Below are positions 5,065-5,472 of a DNA stretch of 5,472 bases, one piece after another (within the stretch, counting starts at the first letter, position 1; every line of letters starts with the position of its first letter). The stretch is from Desulfuromonadaceae bacterium (lineage in GTDB: Bacteria > Desulfobacterota > Desulfuromonadia > Desulfuromonadales > SZUA-540). The stretch spans positions 1 to 5,472 of the forward strand of contig QKGY01000196.1 in assembly GCA_003250235.1 (NCBI GenBank), in the 5' to 3' direction. The translations under genes and the position numbers were made by a program. The notes under the pieces are model-generated. The model saw only the letters and a program-made list of their open reading frames with translations. It did no database searches and was not told the DNA's origin.

Positions 5065-5472
5065 ATGAGCGACCATGTCATCCAACGTACCGAATCGGCC
5101 TACGCCTACCCGCTGCTAATAAAAAGCCTGCTCAAAACGCCCCTGGTAGCCTGCCCCGATCAGGAAATCGTCTACCGGGATCTGATGCGCTACAACTACA
5201 CCACCTTCCACCAGCGCATCTGCCGTCTGGCGCACGCGCTGAAAAAACTCGGTGTCAAGGCCGGCGACACCGTGGCGGTCATGGACTACGACAGCCACCG
5301 CTACCTGGAGTGTTTCTTCGCCGTGCCGATGATCGGGGCGGTCCTGCACACGGTCAACATCCGCCTCTCCCCCGACCAGATTCTGTTCACCATCGATCAC
5401 GCCGAAGACGACGTGTTGCTGATCAACAGCGACTTTTTGCCGATCCTCGAGCAGATCAAGGGACGGATCGAC
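5065..5472 (+). CDS. Acyl-CoA ligase (AMP-binding family), N-terminal part, partial
   Basis: The first 136 codons are present and the gene runs off the right edge. Residues include AYAYPLLIKSLL (12-23), DQEIVYRDL...YTTFHQRICRLAHALKKLGVKAGDTVAVMDYDSHRYLECFFAVPMIGAVLHTVN (to about 98) and RLSPDQILFTIDHAEDDVLLIN (100-121). This is the N-terminal pattern of the adenylate-forming superfamily, especially the medium/long-chain fatty-acid-CoA ligases of the AlkK type. These enzymes activate a carboxylic acid with ATP and join it to coenzyme A in the cytoplasm or at the membrane. The ATP-binding and A8/A10 motifs lie outside the window, so chain-length preference cannot be judged. A FadR-like operator upstream supports a fatty-acid substrate. 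The gene is divergent from serB. The start is supported by AAAGGA 8 bases upstream. Confidence 0.88.
   Translation, partial: MSDHVIQRTESAYAYPLLIKSLLKTPLVACPDQEIVYRDLMRYNYTTFHQRICRLAHALKKLGVKAGDTVAVMDYDSHRYLECFFAVPMIGAVLHTVNIRLSPDQILFTIDHAEDDVLLINSDFLPILEQIKGRID

Noticed and set aside
5116..5400. - strand open frame of 94 codons inside the acyl-CoA ligase gene
   Set aside because: The + strand has an uninterrupted AMP-binding-family sequence through this region, so the antisense frame is a shadow.

Overview
The window comes from a GC-rich bacterial chromosome with densely packed genes. The protein types and gene arrangement (a LemA/TPM cassette, a double-ACT SerB, SfsA, TmcAL, and an AlkK-type acyl-CoA ligase) most resemble Desulfuromonadota such as the Geobacter/Desulfuromonas group. 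That placement is an impression from protein style, not a search result. No mobile element, CRISPR array, tRNA or rRNA is visible, and coding style looks uniform, so there is no sign of recent transfer.

Left block (1-1550, + strand): the last 34 codons of a LemA-family protein, then a secreted or membrane-anchored TPM-domain protein with a glycine-rich tail, then a second TPM-domain protein with two central membrane segments. This is a recurring cell-envelope cassette of poorly known function. The 74 bases between the two TPM genes hold two consecutive hairpins.

Middle block (4703 down to 1559, - strand): a tight three-gene operon, serB (phosphoserine phosphatase, two ACT domains) - sfsA (PD-(D/E)XK nuclease family) - tmcAL (tRNA-Met cytidine acetate ligase). 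serB and sfsA overlap by ATGA, and sfsA and tmcAL are 5 bases apart. A sigma70-like promoter and a good ribosome binding site precede serB. The operon ends 8 bases from the end of the second TPM gene, tail to tail, with no intrinsic terminator visible between them.

Right block (4704-5472): a 361-base divergent intergenic region, then the first 136 codons of an acyl-CoA ligase on the + strand. The intergenic region is the most interesting part of the window. An AT-rich tract, a sigma70-like promoter, and a FadR-like palindrome (TGGTCAGACCA) over the predicted transcription start are followed about 40-90 bases downstream by a strong intrinsic terminator with nine Ts, still more than 100 bases before the ligase start codon. 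The predicted product is a transcript of about 90 nt: either a small RNA under fatty-acid-type control or a leader ended by an attenuator. It carries an anti-Shine-Dalgarno-like CCUCCUUCC stretch that could pair with the ligase's own ribosome binding site. A second, weaker promoter lies after the terminator, so the ligase may also be transcribed independently.
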